Positions 43,691-52,379 of a stretch of 64,000 bases of DNA are shown piece by piece. The translations under genes were made by a program, and so were the position numbers. The notes beneath the pieces are model-generated. The model did no database searches. It had not been told where the DNA came from and saw only the letters and a list, made by a program, of their open reading frames with translations. Each line of letters starts with the position of its first letter. Within the stretch, counting starts at the first letter, position 1. The stretch comes from Catellatospora vulcania (lineage in GTDB: Bacteria > Actinomycetota > Actinomycetes > Mycobacteriales > Micromonosporaceae): positions 62,001 through 126,000 of the forward strand of contig NZ_ML769301.1 of assembly GCF_009720385.1 (NCBI RefSeq), read 5' to 3'.

Positions 43691-44137
43691 ATGCCACTGC
43701 AGGGTGAGTACGAACCCAGTCCGGAGAAGTGGGTGCGCGATCAGGTGGACCTTTATGAGAGTTCCGGCGGCACCGAGGGCACGACGCTGCTGGACACCGG
43801 CCTGCCGGTGATCATCCTGACCACCCTGGGGGCCAAGAGCGGCAAGATCCGCAAGACGCCGCTGATGCGCGTCGAGCACGACGGCCGGTACGCCGTCGTG
43901 GCGTCGAAGGGCGGAGCACCGCAGCATCCCGTCTGGTATTACAACGTCCGGCAGCATCCCACGGCGGAACTGCAGGACGGGCCCCGGCGCCAGGACATGA
44001 CAGCGCGTGAGGTGACGGGCGAGGAGCGGGCGCAGTGGTGGGACCGGGCGGTCGCGGCCTATCCGCCGTACGCCGACTACCAGAAGAAGACCGACCGCCA
44101 GATCCCCGTCTTCGTCCTGGAGCCGACCGGCAGCTGA
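43691..44137 (+). CDS. Deazaflavin (F420)-dependent nitroreductase-family protein
   Basis: 148 residues. [40 protein letters not shown] and [18 protein letters not shown] are the hallmarks of the Ddn-like family, which uses cofactor F420 in mycobacteria and actinomycetes. KKTDRQIP is the typical C-terminal loop. Likely reduces quinones or other small molecules at or near the membrane. Another family member lies at 58456-58932, only about 40% or less similar by eye. Confidence 0.9.
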   Translation: MPLQGEYEPSPEKWVRDQVDLYESSGGTEGTTLLDTGLPVIILTTLGAKSGKIRKTPLMRVEHDGRYAVVASKGGAPQHPVWYYNVRQHPTAELQDGPRRQDMTAREVTGEERAQWWDRAVAAYPPYADYQKKTDRQIPVFVLEPTGS

Positions 44138-44209
44138 GCGCCTGCGGCCCCGCCGGAGCGGGCACCGTCGACAGCGTCCCGGGCCGGCCGGCCGGACCGC
44201 ACCGGTCCG

Positions 44210-45202
44210 TCAGCCGAAGACCCTGCTGCAGGCCGCGATCGAATAGGCGGGGCCGCCCACGTAGTCCCAGGCGTCGCCGGAGCCGGAGTAGCGGTACACG
44301 CCGTCGCGGTCAGGGCTGAGGCCGTAGATGCTGTCGGCGGCCACCGTGAACATCGAGCCCGGGCCCCCGATGCGCTGCCACTGCTCGGGCTGGCCCAGGT
44401 AGCGGTAGATGTCCCCGTTGGGCGAGGTGGCGGCCAGTCCCCACGGCCCGCCGTAGAGCCGGCGCGCCCATCCGCCGACCTTGGTCCACGAGTTGCCGTG
44501 GCCGTCGTAGCGGTACACCTGGTTCTGGTCAGGGCTCAGGCCGTAGACCGATTCGCCGGTCACCGCGAAGGTCGCCCCGGGGCCGCCGATGAACTCCCAT
44601 TTGTCCGGCGCGTTCAGATAACGGAACACGTCCCCGGTGCTCGGGTTCGTCGCCACCAGCCCCCAGTCGCCGCCGTAGATCATTCCGGCGGGTCCGCCCA
44701 CCCTGATCCAGGACCTGGTGCCGCTGCCGGGCGTGGGCCCGGGGCAGCCGTTGTACCGGAAGACGGCGTCGCGCTGGGGCGTCAGCCCGAACACCGTGTC
44801 CGCGGTGACCGCGAACGTGGCACCCGCGCCGCCGATCGGATGCCAGGCGTGCGAGGCGATGCAACGGTTGCGGTACAGCAGGATGTCGCCTTCGGCCAGC
44901 GGGGCCTTCGGCTGGGCCGGGACCGTCGCCGCGAGCCCGTAGCCGCCGCCGAAGAGCTCCAGGAAGGGCCCGTTGCCGCGCAGACTCCAGCTCTTCGGGG
45001 ACAGGTCGTACCGGTAGATCTGGCGCCTGTCCGGCGTCAGCGCGCAGATCGTCCACTGCGACTCGGGCGGTTCCACGAGGGCCTTCGGGCGACCGAGCGG
45101 CAGCCCGGCGCCGAGGGCCACGGCGATTCCCAGCGATCCGGTGAGCAAGTCACGCCGCGTTACTGACGGCGGGGTGTCGCGGATCCATGGTGATTCCGTC
45201 AC
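44210..45202 (-). CDS. Tat-exported tachylectin-like repeat protein
   Basis: 330 residues from the GTG at 45202; a GTG three codons earlier is possible. The N-terminus carries a twin-arginine signal, VTRRDLLTGSLGIAVAL. The rest is repeats of about 48 residues: GDVFRYLNAPDKWEFIGGPG, ATFAVTGESVYGLSPDQNQV, YRYDGHGNSWTKVGGWA, then near copies. They resemble tachylectin-2-like or other five-bladed sugar-binding propellers. No enzyme motif. Probably an extracellular glycan-binding protein. Unlike the repeats in the wall hydrolases, these alternate two slightly different units. Confidence 0.8.
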   Translation of the reverse strand: MTESPWIRDTPPSVTRRDLLTGSLGIAVALGAGLPLGRPKALVEPPESQWTICALTPDRRQIYRYDLSPKSWSLRGNGPFLELFGGGYGLAATVPAQPKAPLAEGDILLYRNRCIASHAWHPIGGAGATFAVTADTVFGLTPQRDAVFRYNGCPGPTPGSGTRSWIRVGGPAGMIYGGDWGLVATNPSTGDVFRYLNAPDKWEFIGGPGATFAVTGESVYGLSPDQNQVYRYDGHGNSWTKVGGWARRLYGGPWGLAATSPNGDIYRYLGQPEQWQRIGGPGSMFTVAADSIYGLSPDRDGVYRYSGSGDAWDYVGGPAYSIAACSRVFG

Positions 45203-45315
45203 AGCCTTCACCTCTAACCCCGAGGTTCGCCCGGCACAGCCTCTGAGGTGCGTCGGGCGGGCTCGCGTCATCGCGATTCGCATTCATTCTAGTTGGTTGC
45301 GGGCCGCCGAGCGAA

Positions 45316-45336
45316 GACTCTCCGTTACGGAGAGTC
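45316..45336. promoter_or_regulatory. Perfect 9-bp inverted repeat in a divergent promoter region
   Basis: GACTCTCCG (45316-45324) and CGGAGAGTC (45328-45336) are exact reverse complements with a 3-base spacer. It lies between the leftward repeat protein and the rightward secreted protein and is a good operator candidate; a small hairpin is the alternative. Confidence 0.5.
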
Positions 45337-45463
45337 GCCGATGGTGCCTGGTATGGGCCAAGATGGCGGCGGCTGTTGACGCAGCTCACCGCGTGATGAA
45401 TCATCGTGACACGCATCTATATGGATGGTCGTCACGTAGGTATCCGACACGGGGGAGCGCATC

Positions 45464-46447
45464 GTGCGCAGATCAGTGCGTATGTTCATGCCATTGGTGC
45501 TGTTGGCGACTACTGCCGTCGTCGGTTTGACCGCGTCCCCGGCCGCGGCCGGCCCGTGCACGGTGTATCCATGTAAGACGGTGAACAACACCAACCGCTT
45601 CGTCGAGTTGGCCGACGACTGGTGCTACGGCGACACCAGCCCGGAGTTCGAGGACTATGCCTGCCCGCCCGGCCAGCCCCGCGTGGTCACCCCATACGGC
45701 ACGTTCTGGGATGCCGACGCCTTCCAGTCCCAGACCGGCTGTGTCACGCGAGCCCAGCTGCGCGACGGCACCGACAGCATCACGGTGGCCAGCTGGGACG
45801 ACGACCGGCGCGGCAAACCCAGCATCTGGCACAAGTTCGGGGACGGCCGGATCCTGAAGATCACCTACAAGCAGTGCTACGGGCAGGGCGTCTCGGCGAC
45901 CAGCACGTCGAACTCGGTGACGTTGTACTGGAACGGCATTCCGGGAGTGACGTACCGGGTCTACCGCTTCGGCACACACGTCTGGTCGGGCCAGGGCGGC
46001 ATGTTCACCGACGCCGGACTCGGCGCCGGGACCAGCTACTCCTACGAGGTGTCCACCAACAGTCCCTACACCTACGACGGCGTGCACACCCCGATCTCGG
46101 TCACGACCAACAACACGCCGCCGCCGGACGTGCCGCCCGCCGGCACCGCGCCGACCTGGATACCGAACACCGCGGGCATGGGTTACTACTACGCGACCAC
46201 GTTCGCCAACACCGACGGGCTGCTCGGGTCCGACTATCGCGGCACCCTGTGGGCCGGCACGAGTTACTTCCGTTGCTCCGCTCCGGCCGGCTACGTCGAG
46301 GGTGAGTACGGGTTCAACCATTACTGGATGTGGACCGACCTCGACACTCCGTGGGGCAGTACCGGCTGGGTCTCGGCCTACTACCTGGCCAACTGGCCCA
46401 GCGATGTGGTCAAGGCCGACAACGGAGCCGATATCCCACCGTGCTGA
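45464..46447 (+). CDS. Secreted protein with FN3-like domain
   Basis: 327 residues from a GTG with GGGGGAG upstream. Signal peptide to about 28 (TASPAAAGP). An N-terminal Cys-rich region (PCTVYPC, WCYGDTSPEFEDYAC) is followed by an FN3-like segment (TSNSVTLYWNGIPGVTYRVY, AGTSYSYEVSTNSPY) and a C-terminal Trp/Tyr-rich domain (YEYGFNHYWMWTDLD-like, TGWVSAYYLANWP) reminiscent of SH3-like wall-binding domains. No catalytic motif. A 19-bp perfect hairpin follows. Confidence 0.8.
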   Translation: MRRSVRMFMPLVLLATTAVVGLTASPAAAGPCTVYPCKTVNNTNRFVELADDWCYGDTSPEFEDYACPPGQPRVVTPYGTFWDADAFQSQTGCVTRAQLRDGTDSITVASWDDDRRGKPSIWHKFGDGRILKITYKQCYGQGVSATSTSNSVTLYWNGIPGVTYRVYRFGTHVWSGQGGMFTDAGLGAGTSYSYEVSTNSPYTYDGVHTPISVTTNNTPPPDVPPAGTAPTWIPNTAGMGYYYATTFANTDGLLGSDYRGTLWAGTSYFRCSAPAGYVEGEYGFNHYWMWTDLDTPWGSTGWVSAYYLANWPSDVVKADNGADIPPC

Positions 46448-46450
46448 CGG

Positions 46451-46492
46451 CGAGGTGCGGAGCCCGGGCCGGCGCCCGGGCTCCGCACCTCG
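46451..46492 (+). terminator. Perfect 19-bp hairpin terminator
   Basis: CGAGGTGCGGAGCCCGGGC at 46451-46469 pairs exactly with 46474-46492 around a 4-base loop. Confidence 0.88.
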
Positions 46493-46560
46493 CTCGGGCG
46501 GGGCAAGCTCTTTCCGAGTCCACCCGGACTGCTCCGTCGGCGAAGGTTTGACCGAGCGCG

Positions 46561-46573
46561 TGTGACCGGTCAC
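46561..46573. promoter_or_regulatory. LacI-type operator copy 1, at the regulator's own start
   Basis: TGTGACCGGTCAC is the same palindrome found twice upstream of the glycosidase operon. It lies ten bases before the ATG chosen for the regulator, implying autorepression. Confidence 0.8.
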
Positions 46574-46582
46574 GATAGCGTG

Positions 46583-47635
46583 ATGATCCGCAAGACCGCA
46601 GGTGGGCCACCGGCCGCGGCACGGCGCACGCCGCCGAGCATCCGCGACGTCGCCGCCGCCGCCGGGGTGTCGTACCAGACGGTGTCCCGGGTGCTCAACG
46701 GCTCGCCGAGCGTACGCGCCGACACCCGCACCGCCGTGCTGGCGGCCATCGAGGAGATGGGCTTCCGGCCCAACCGCTCGGCGCGGGCACTGGGCCTTGG
46801 CCGGGCGCGAGCGGTCACCGTGGTCACCGCCGACACGATGCTCTACGGCTACGCGAGCACCCTGCAGGGCATCGAGGAGGCGGCGCGCGCGGCCGGGTTC
46901 GCCGTCGGGGTCCGGGTCATCGAGTCCGACTCCGCCGACGACGTGCGCCAGGCCGCCGACTATGTCGCGGATCCCAGCGCGGGCGCGGTCGTGGTCATCG
47001 CGTTCGACCCCGCCGGTGCGAAGGTGCTGGCGGCGCTGGACGATGACGTGCCGGCGGTGGCGGCGATCGAGGCGTCGGGGCGGCGGGACACCGGCCGGGT
47101 CGTGATCTGCCTCGACGAGCGCGTCGCGGCCGCCCAGGCCACCGAGCATCTGCTCGCGCTGGGGCACCGCACGGTGCACCACGTGGCGATCCCGTCGGAG
47201 GACGGCGGCAGCGGCCGGCAGGCCGGGTGGCGCGATGCGCTGGAGCGCGCGGGCGCACCCGTCCCGGCGGTGGTGCCTGCCGGGTGGGACATGGCCGCGG
47301 CGTATGCGGCGGGTCGCCGGCTGGCCGCGGACCCGCTGGTCACGGCGGTGCTGTGCGGCAACGACGACCTGGCGCTCGGGGTGCGGCGGGCGCTGTACGA
47401 GCAGGGGCGTGACGTGCCCGGCGAGGTCAGTGTCGTCGGGTTCGACGACATCCCGGGTTCGGCGTACTGGACGCCGGCGTTGACGACGGTGCGGATGGAC
47501 TTCGCCGGGCTGGGCCGGGCGTGCTTCGAAGCGGCGGTCGCACAGCTGGCGGGTGACGCGCAGCCGGAGGTGTCGCTGATCGCGCCGTGCCTGGTCGTGC
47601 GCGAGTCGACGGCGCCGCCGCGGACCGAGCCGTAG
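46583..47635 (+). CDS. LacI-family regulator of the galactoside operon
   Basis: 350 residues from the ATG at 46583; the more upstream GTG overlaps the operator and is unlikely. The helix-turn-helix is IRDVAAAAGVSYQTVSRVLN with hinge RPNRSARALGLG. The sensor domain includes VVVIAFDPAGAKVLAALDDD, LGHRTVHHVAIPSEDGG and VVGFDDIPGSAYWTPALTTV, typical of sugar-binding members. It precedes the glycoside hydrolase/ABC operon, and the same palindrome flanks both, so it is very probably their repressor, released by a galactoside or its cleavage product. Confidence 0.92.
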   Translation: MIRKTAGGPPAAARRTPPSIRDVAAAAGVSYQTVSRVLNGSPSVRADTRTAVLAAIEEMGFRPNRSARALGLGRARAVTVVTADTMLYGYASTLQGIEEAARAAGFAVGVRVIESDSADDVRQAADYVADPSAGAVVVIAFDPAGAKVLAALDDDVPAVAAIEASGRRDTGRVVICLDERVAAAQATEHLLALGHRTVHHVAIPSEDGGSGRQAGWRDALERAGAPVPAVVPAGWDMAAAYAAGRRLAADPLVTAVLCGNDDLALGVRRALYEQGRDVPGEVSVVGFDDIPGSAYWTPALTTVRMDFAGLGRACFEAAVAQLAGDAQPEVSLIAPCLVVRESTAPPRTEP

Positions 47636-47676
47636 CCCGCGCGTAACAGTCCGGTAACGGCACTGGCGCGACCCGA

Positions 47677-47690
47677 TGTGACCGGTCACA
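47677..47690. promoter_or_regulatory. LacI-type operator copy 2
   Basis: TGTGACCGGTCACA, a perfect 14-bp palindrome 222 bp before the start of the secreted glycosidase. Confidence 0.88.
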
Positions 47691-47707
47691 CTCTTTCCAC
47701 AGACAGA

Positions 47708-47723
47708 ATGTGACCGGTCACAT
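47708..47723. promoter_or_regulatory. LacI-type operator copy 3 (extended)
   Basis: ATGTGACCGGTCACAT is a perfect 16-bp palindrome. Its centre is 32 bp from copy 2, about three helical turns, so dimers could bind on the same face of the DNA. Confidence 0.88.
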
Positions 47724-47911
47724 CGGTGGTCTCGCACCCGGCGAGCCCACCACTCGATCGGGATCGGACCGCCCGTGAGCAGCACCGGCGCGCAAGCCCA
47801 GGCTCGCCGCGGGTGTGCCGTCCCGGCTCGGCGTGTACCGGTCAGCAGCAACGGCGCAGCCGGCCCCGCCGACCGACGGCGGGACCGGATCAGTTCGCTA
47901 GGAGGAACTCC

Positions 47912-50068
47912 ATGCTGTCCCGACGCACATGGTCCATCGCCATGGCGGCAACCGTCACGGCAAGCCTGCTCTGGCCCGCCCCCGCCCACAGCGCCTCGCC
48001 GCAGCTGATCGTCGACCTCGCCACGAACACCGGTGCGCTGCGCTACGGCGCGACCGGGTTCCTCTACGGGCTCGGGGACGACGGCATCCCGAACGACACC
48101 ATGCTCGCGGCGCTGCGGCCGCAGGTCACCGCACAGAAGGCGCCCGACGGGCTGCAGCACCCCAACGGCGACGCGCTCAAGGTCGCGCCGCTGTTCAAGC
48201 GCACCGGCGGCAAGGACATCCAGGTGTACATGCAGGACGTCTACGGCCAGTGGCCGTACGAGAACCTGGGCATCAACGACTACCTCGCCAAGGTCGACAC
48301 GATGACCCGCAAGATCGTCGCCGACCCGTACCGCACCTCGTACGTGTACGTGCCGTTCAACGAGCCGGACGGGATCTGGTACTCCGGCAATCTCGCCGGG
48401 CTGCAGAACGACTGGAAGCTGGTCTACCAGAAGATCCGCTCCATCGACCCGGGGGCGCGCATCGCCGGCCCGAACTACTCGGCCTACCACGCTAGCCACT
48501 ACCGCTCGTTCATGACCTGGGCCAAGGCCAACAACGTGCTGCCGGATGTCATGACGTGGCACGAGCTGGGCAACGACTTCTTCACCAGCTGGTACACCCA
48601 CTACAACGACTACCGGTCCATCGAGTCCAGCCTCGGCATCAGCGCCCGCCCCATCTCGATCAACGAGTACGGCCGCTCCTCCGGCGACCTCGGCGTGCCG
48701 GGCAACCTGGTCCAGTTCGTCACCCGGTTCGAGAACAGCAAGGTAGACGGCTGCCTGGCCTACTGGACCTCGGCCGGCACCCTCAACGACCTGGTGACCC
48801 GCAACAACCAGGCCACCGGCGGCTGGTGGCTGTACAAGTGGTACGGCGAGCTGACCGGCCACACCGTCGTGGTCACCCCGCCCACGCAGAACGGCTCCCT
48901 GCAGGGCCTGGCCGCCCTCGACCCGGCCAAGAAGCAGGCCCGGGTCGTCTTCGGCGGCGCGTCCAGCGTCAGCACCACCTATGACACCGACGTGATCGTC
49001 AAGGGCCTGGGCTCGGCGTCCTACCTCGGCACGACCGTGCACGCCACGGTGTGGGGCGTCAACACCTCCGGCCTGAACGCCTCGCCGGGCCCGTACCTGG
49101 TGAAGGAGGGCGACTACGTCTCCTCCGGCGGGCAGGTCACCATCCCGCTGACCGGCCTCAACGGCGGTGCCGCGTACCACGTGGTCGTCACCCCGAACAC
49201 CGACCTGTCCGCCGCGTCGAGCAGCCGCTACGAGGCCGAGTACGCCCGCACCGCGGGCAGCGCCGCGATCACGTACGGGGCCAACACCGGCTACTCCGGC
49301 ACGTACTTCGTCGAGGGCTACGGCGCCAGCAGCAATGCGAGCACCCAGTTCGTGGTGACCGCGCCGAGCAACGGCTACTACAACCTGGGCCTGCGCTACT
49401 CCGCCGGGCCCTACACCGGCGCGCCCGCGGCCAGGTCCGTGCGGCTCAACGTCAACGGCTCGCTGCTGACCACCCTGGCGCTGCCGGGCACCGCGAACTG
49501 GAACACCTGGAACACGGTCACCACCAAGGTGTTCCTGCCCGCCGGGGTGAACCGGGTCAACGTCGACGCCTACACCGGCGACGACGCCGACGCGGTCAAC
49601 CTCGACTACCTCGACGTGGCCGCGACGACCGGCACGATCACCAACTACGAGGCCGAGAGCAGCGCCAACACCCGCGGCGGCACCGCGGCCGTGGCATCCA
49701 ACAGCAGCGCTTCCGGCGGCTCCTACGTCGGCTACGTCGGCAACGGCGCGGCCAACACACTGCAGTTCAACAACGTCAACGCCCCGGCGGCCGGCAAGTA
49801 CCGGGTGGTCGTCGGCTACGCCAACGGCGAGCTGGGCGCGGGCGCGTCCAACTACAACACCAACGTCGTCGACCGGTACGCCGACATCAGCGTCAACGGC
49901 GGCGCGACCAGGCGGGTGTACTTCCGCAACACGCTGGGCTGGTCGAACTTCTGGACCACCACCGTCGACGTGGACCTGGCCGCCGGCGCCAACACCATCA
50001 GGTTCGCCAACAGCAGCCGGTACGCGCCGGACCTGGACCGCATCCAGGTGGCCGCCGCCATCGGCTGA
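47912..50068 (+). CDS. Secreted clan GH-A glycoside hydrolase with two CBM35/CBM6-like modules
   Basis: 718 residues; the ATG has AGGAGGAACTCC upstream. Signal peptide to about 27. The catalytic domain (about 30-400) has paired glutamates in VPFNEPDGIW (Glu151, acid/base) and ISINEYGRSS (Glu252, nucleophile), the GH-A layout seen in families such as GH39 and GH5. A beta-sandwich follows, then two carbohydrate-binding modules: SSRYEAEYARTAGSAAITYG and ITNYEAESSANTRGGTAAVA. It should cut a polysaccharide outside the cell. With an alpha-galactosidase in the same operon, the target may carry galactose side chains. The exact GH family is uncertain. Confidence 0.88.
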   Translation: MLSRRTWSIAMAATVTASLLWPAPAHSASPQLIVDLATNTGALRYGATGFLYGLGDDGIPNDTMLAALRPQVTAQKAPDGLQHPNGDALKVAPLFKRTGGKDIQVYMQDVYGQWPYENLGINDYLAKVDTMTRKIVADPYRTSYVYVPFNEPDGIWYSGNLAGLQNDWKLVYQKIRSIDPGARIAGPNYSAYHASHYRSFMTWAKANNVLPDVMTWHELGNDFFTSWYTHYNDYRSIESSLGISARPISINEYGRSSGDLGVPGNLVQFVTRFENSKVDGCLAYWTSAGTLNDLVTRNNQATGGWWLYKWYGELTGHTVVVTPPTQNGSLQGLAALDPAKKQARVVFGGASSVSTTYDTDVIVKGLGSASYLGTTVHATVWGVNTSGLNASPGPYLVKEGDYVSSGGQVTIPLTGLNGGAAYHVVVTPNTDLSAASSSRYEAEYARTAGSAAITYGANTGYSGTYFVEGYGASSNASTQFVVTAPSNGYYNLGLRYSAGPYTGAPAARSVRLNVNGSLLTTLALPGTANWNTWNTVTTKVFLPAGVNRVNVDAYTGDDADAVNLDYLDVAATTGTITNYEAESSANTRGGTAAVASNSSASGGSYVGYVGNGAANTLQFNNVNAPAAGKYRVVVGYANGELGAGASNYNTNVVDRYADISVNGGATRRVYFRNTLGWSNFWTTTVDVDLAAGANTIRFANSSRYAPDLDRIQVAAAIG

Positions 50069-50076
50069 CCCGTGCC

Positions 50077-50111
50077 GCCTCCGCGCCGCCCCACCGCAGC
50101 GGCGCGGAGGC
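50077..50111 (+). terminator. Intercistronic hairpin after the glycosidase
   Basis: GCCTCCGCGCCGC at 50077-50089 pairs exactly with 50099-50111 across a 9-base loop, in the 146-bp gap before the alpha-galactosidase. It may reduce read-through or stabilise the upstream mRNA. Confidence 0.6.
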
Positions 50112-50214
50112 ACCCCCCGGCCCTCACCGAGCCGGAACACCATCGCCGCACGCAACACCGTCGGTGAACCATGCCCCGGCACCGCACCGGGGTGTCCAGT
50201 GAGGAGAGACGTTC

Positions 50215-52314
50215 ATGCCGATCGACACCGCCGAGCTCGTCCGGTGGGGCCACGCCGCCCTGACCGTGCTGGTGGACGTGTCGCCGCACGAGCCGGTACG
50301 CCTGCGCACGCTGTCGGGCGGCCCGGCCGGGGCGGGCACGCCCGAGCTCAACCAGCCGCTGGTCGAGCTGCTCGTGGCAGGCTCCGGGCGGGCCCAGACC
50401 TCGCAGCGGCTCAACGACACGGTGCTCGGCCGCAGGCTGCGTTACTCCGGCAGCACCCAGACGGTCGACGGGCGCTGGCACCAGCTGCGCCTCGACCTGC
50501 GCGACGAGCAGAGCGGGCTGTCCGCCGCGGTGTTCCTACGCTCGGCGGAGGGAGTCAGCGCCTGCCAGACCTGGACCACGGTCACCAACGAGGGCGCCGA
50601 CCCGGTGCTGCTGCAGGCCGTGACGTCGTTCGCCGCCGGGTTCAGCGGGGGACCCGTCGACGACCTCGACGTGCTGTCGGCCGACAGCGAATGGCTGGCC
50701 GAGGGCCGGTGGACGCGCCGGGCGCTGCGCGAATCGGCGGCCGTGGACCTGAACCTGGGCCTGCACGGCCAGGACGGACGCGGCAGGCTCGCCGTCACCA
50801 GCGGCGGCACCTGGTCCACCGGACGGCACCTGCCCACCGCCGGGCTGACCGACCGGGTCACCGGGCACACCTGGCTGTGGCAGATCGAGCACAACGGGGC
50901 CTGGCGCTGGGAGATCGGCGAGCGGCTGGCCGGGGCGTACGTCGCGCTGCTCGGCCCGACCGACCTCGACCACCAGTGGCTGGAGACGCTGCGGCCGGGA
51001 GAGTCGTTCACGACCGTGCCGGTCTCGGTCGCGGTGTCCGGCGGCGGCCTCGACGGCGCGGTGGCGGCGCTGACCGCGCACCGGCGGGCACTGGTCCGCC
51101 CGGAGTTGACGGGGGCCGGGCGGCCCGTGGTGTTCAACGACTACATGAACACCCTCATGGGCGACCCGACGACCGCGAAGCTGCTGCCGCTTATCGACGC
51201 CGCCGCCGCCGTCGGAGCCGACGTGTTCTGCATCGACGCCGGCTGGTACGACGACGGCGGGGCCTGGTGGGACAGCGTCGGGCAGTGGCTGCCGTCGACG
51301 ACCCGGTTCCCCGGCGGCATCGGCGAGGTCCTGGACCGCATCCGCGAGCGCGGCATGGTGCCGGGGCTGTGGCTGGAACCCGAGGTCATCGGAGTCCGCA
51401 GCGTGATGGCCGACCGGCTGCCCGCGGCCGCGTTCCTGCAGCGCGGCGGCATACGCCTGGTCGAGCACGGCCGCCACCACCTCGACCTGCGCCACCCGGC
51501 GGCCGTCGCGCACCTCGACGAGGTCGTGGACCGGCTCGTCGGCATGGGTGTCGGCTACCTGAAACTCGACTACAACATCGACCCGGGCCCCGGCACCGAC
51601 CTGGCCGCGGCCAGCGCCGGCAGTGGCCTGCTCGGCCACAACCGGGCACACCTGGCGTGGCTGGACGGGATCCTGGACCGGCACCCGCACCTGATCCTGG
51701 AGAACTGCGCGTCCGGGGCGATGCGCATGGACTACGCGCTGCTGTCGCGGCTGCACCTGCAGTCGACCAGCGACCAGCAGGACTACCTGCGCTACCCGCC
51801 GATCGCGGTCGCCGCGCCCATGTCGATGCTGCCCGAGCAGGCCGCGAACTGGGCCTACCCGCAGCCCGACATGACCGACGAGCAGATCGCGTTCACCCTG
51901 TGCACCGGGCTGGCCGGGCGGCTGTACCTGTCGGGCGACCTCGGCGCGATGACCGACCCCCAGCGCGCCTCGGTGACCGCCGCGGTGCAGGCCCACCACC
52001 TCGTACGCGCCGACCTCGGCAGCGCCGTCGCGCACTGGCCGCTGGGCCTGCCCGCCTGGACCGACCCCTGGCTCAGCCTCGCGCTCACCGCGGCCGACAC
52101 CACCTGGCTGACCGTGTGGCGCCGGCCCGGCGCGAGCTCCGACACCGCCCTGCACCTGCCCCACCTGGCCGGACGTGACGTGGCCGTCGACGTGATCTAC
52201 CCTCGCGACCTCGACCCGTGGACGAGCCGATGGGACGCCGACACCGCAACCCTGCACCTGGAAAGCCGCACCCCGACCCCGACCGCGCGAATGTTCCGCA
52301 TCCGCGCCCACTAG
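50215..52314 (+). CDS. GH36 alpha-galactosidase
   Basis: 699 residues, no signal peptide, so cytoplasmic. The ATG has GAGGAGAG upstream. An N-terminal beta-sandwich (to about 290) precedes the barrel. The nucleophile is in GYLKLDYNID, the acid/base in STSDQQDYLRYPP, and WLEPEVIGVRSVMADR plus DVFCIDAGWYDDGG complete the GH36 signature. LILENCASGAMRMDYALLSR is a further family marker. It should release galactose from imported alpha-galactosides. Gene 2 of the LacI-controlled operon. Confidence 0.95.
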   Translation: MPIDTAELVRWGHAALTVLVDVSPHEPVRLRTLSGGPAGAGTPELNQPLVELLVAGSGRAQTSQRLNDTVLGRRLRYSGSTQTVDGRWHQLRLDLRDEQSGLSAAVFLRSAEGVSACQTWTTVTNEGADPVLLQAVTSFAAGFSGGPVDDLDVLSADSEWLAEGRWTRRALRESAAVDLNLGLHGQDGRGRLAVTSGGTWSTGRHLPTAGLTDRVTGHTWLWQIEHNGAWRWEIGERLAGAYVALLGPTDLDHQWLETLRPGESFTTVPVSVAVSGGGLDGAVAALTAHRRALVRPELTGAGRPVVFNDYMNTLMGDPTTAKLLPLIDAAAAVGADVFCIDAGWYDDGGAWWDSVGQWLPSTTRFPGGIGEVLDRIRERGMVPGLWLEPEVIGVRSVMADRLPAAAFLQRGGIRLVEHGRHHLDLRHPAAVAHLDEVVDRLVGMGVGYLKLDYNIDPGPGTDLAAASAGSGLLGHNRAHLAWLDGILDRHPHLILENCASGAMRMDYALLSRLHLQSTSDQQDYLRYPPIAVAAPMSMLPEQAANWAYPQPDMTDEQIAFTLCTGLAGRLYLSGDLGAMTDPQRASVTAAVQAHHLVRADLGSAVAHWPLGLPAWTDPWLSLALTAADTTWLTVWRRPGASSDTALHLPHLAGRDVAVDVIYPRDLDPWTSRWDADTATLHLESRTPTPTARMFRIRAH

Positions 52315-52379
52315 GCGTCCCACGCCGTCCGGCCCGACCCCGGGCCGGTGCCTCCCACCGAGTAATCAAGGAGATACCG

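Noticed and set aside
45473-50182. A 1569-codon open frame on the minus strand
   Set aside because: It lies antisense to the secreted protein, LacI and glycosidase genes and has no domain content.
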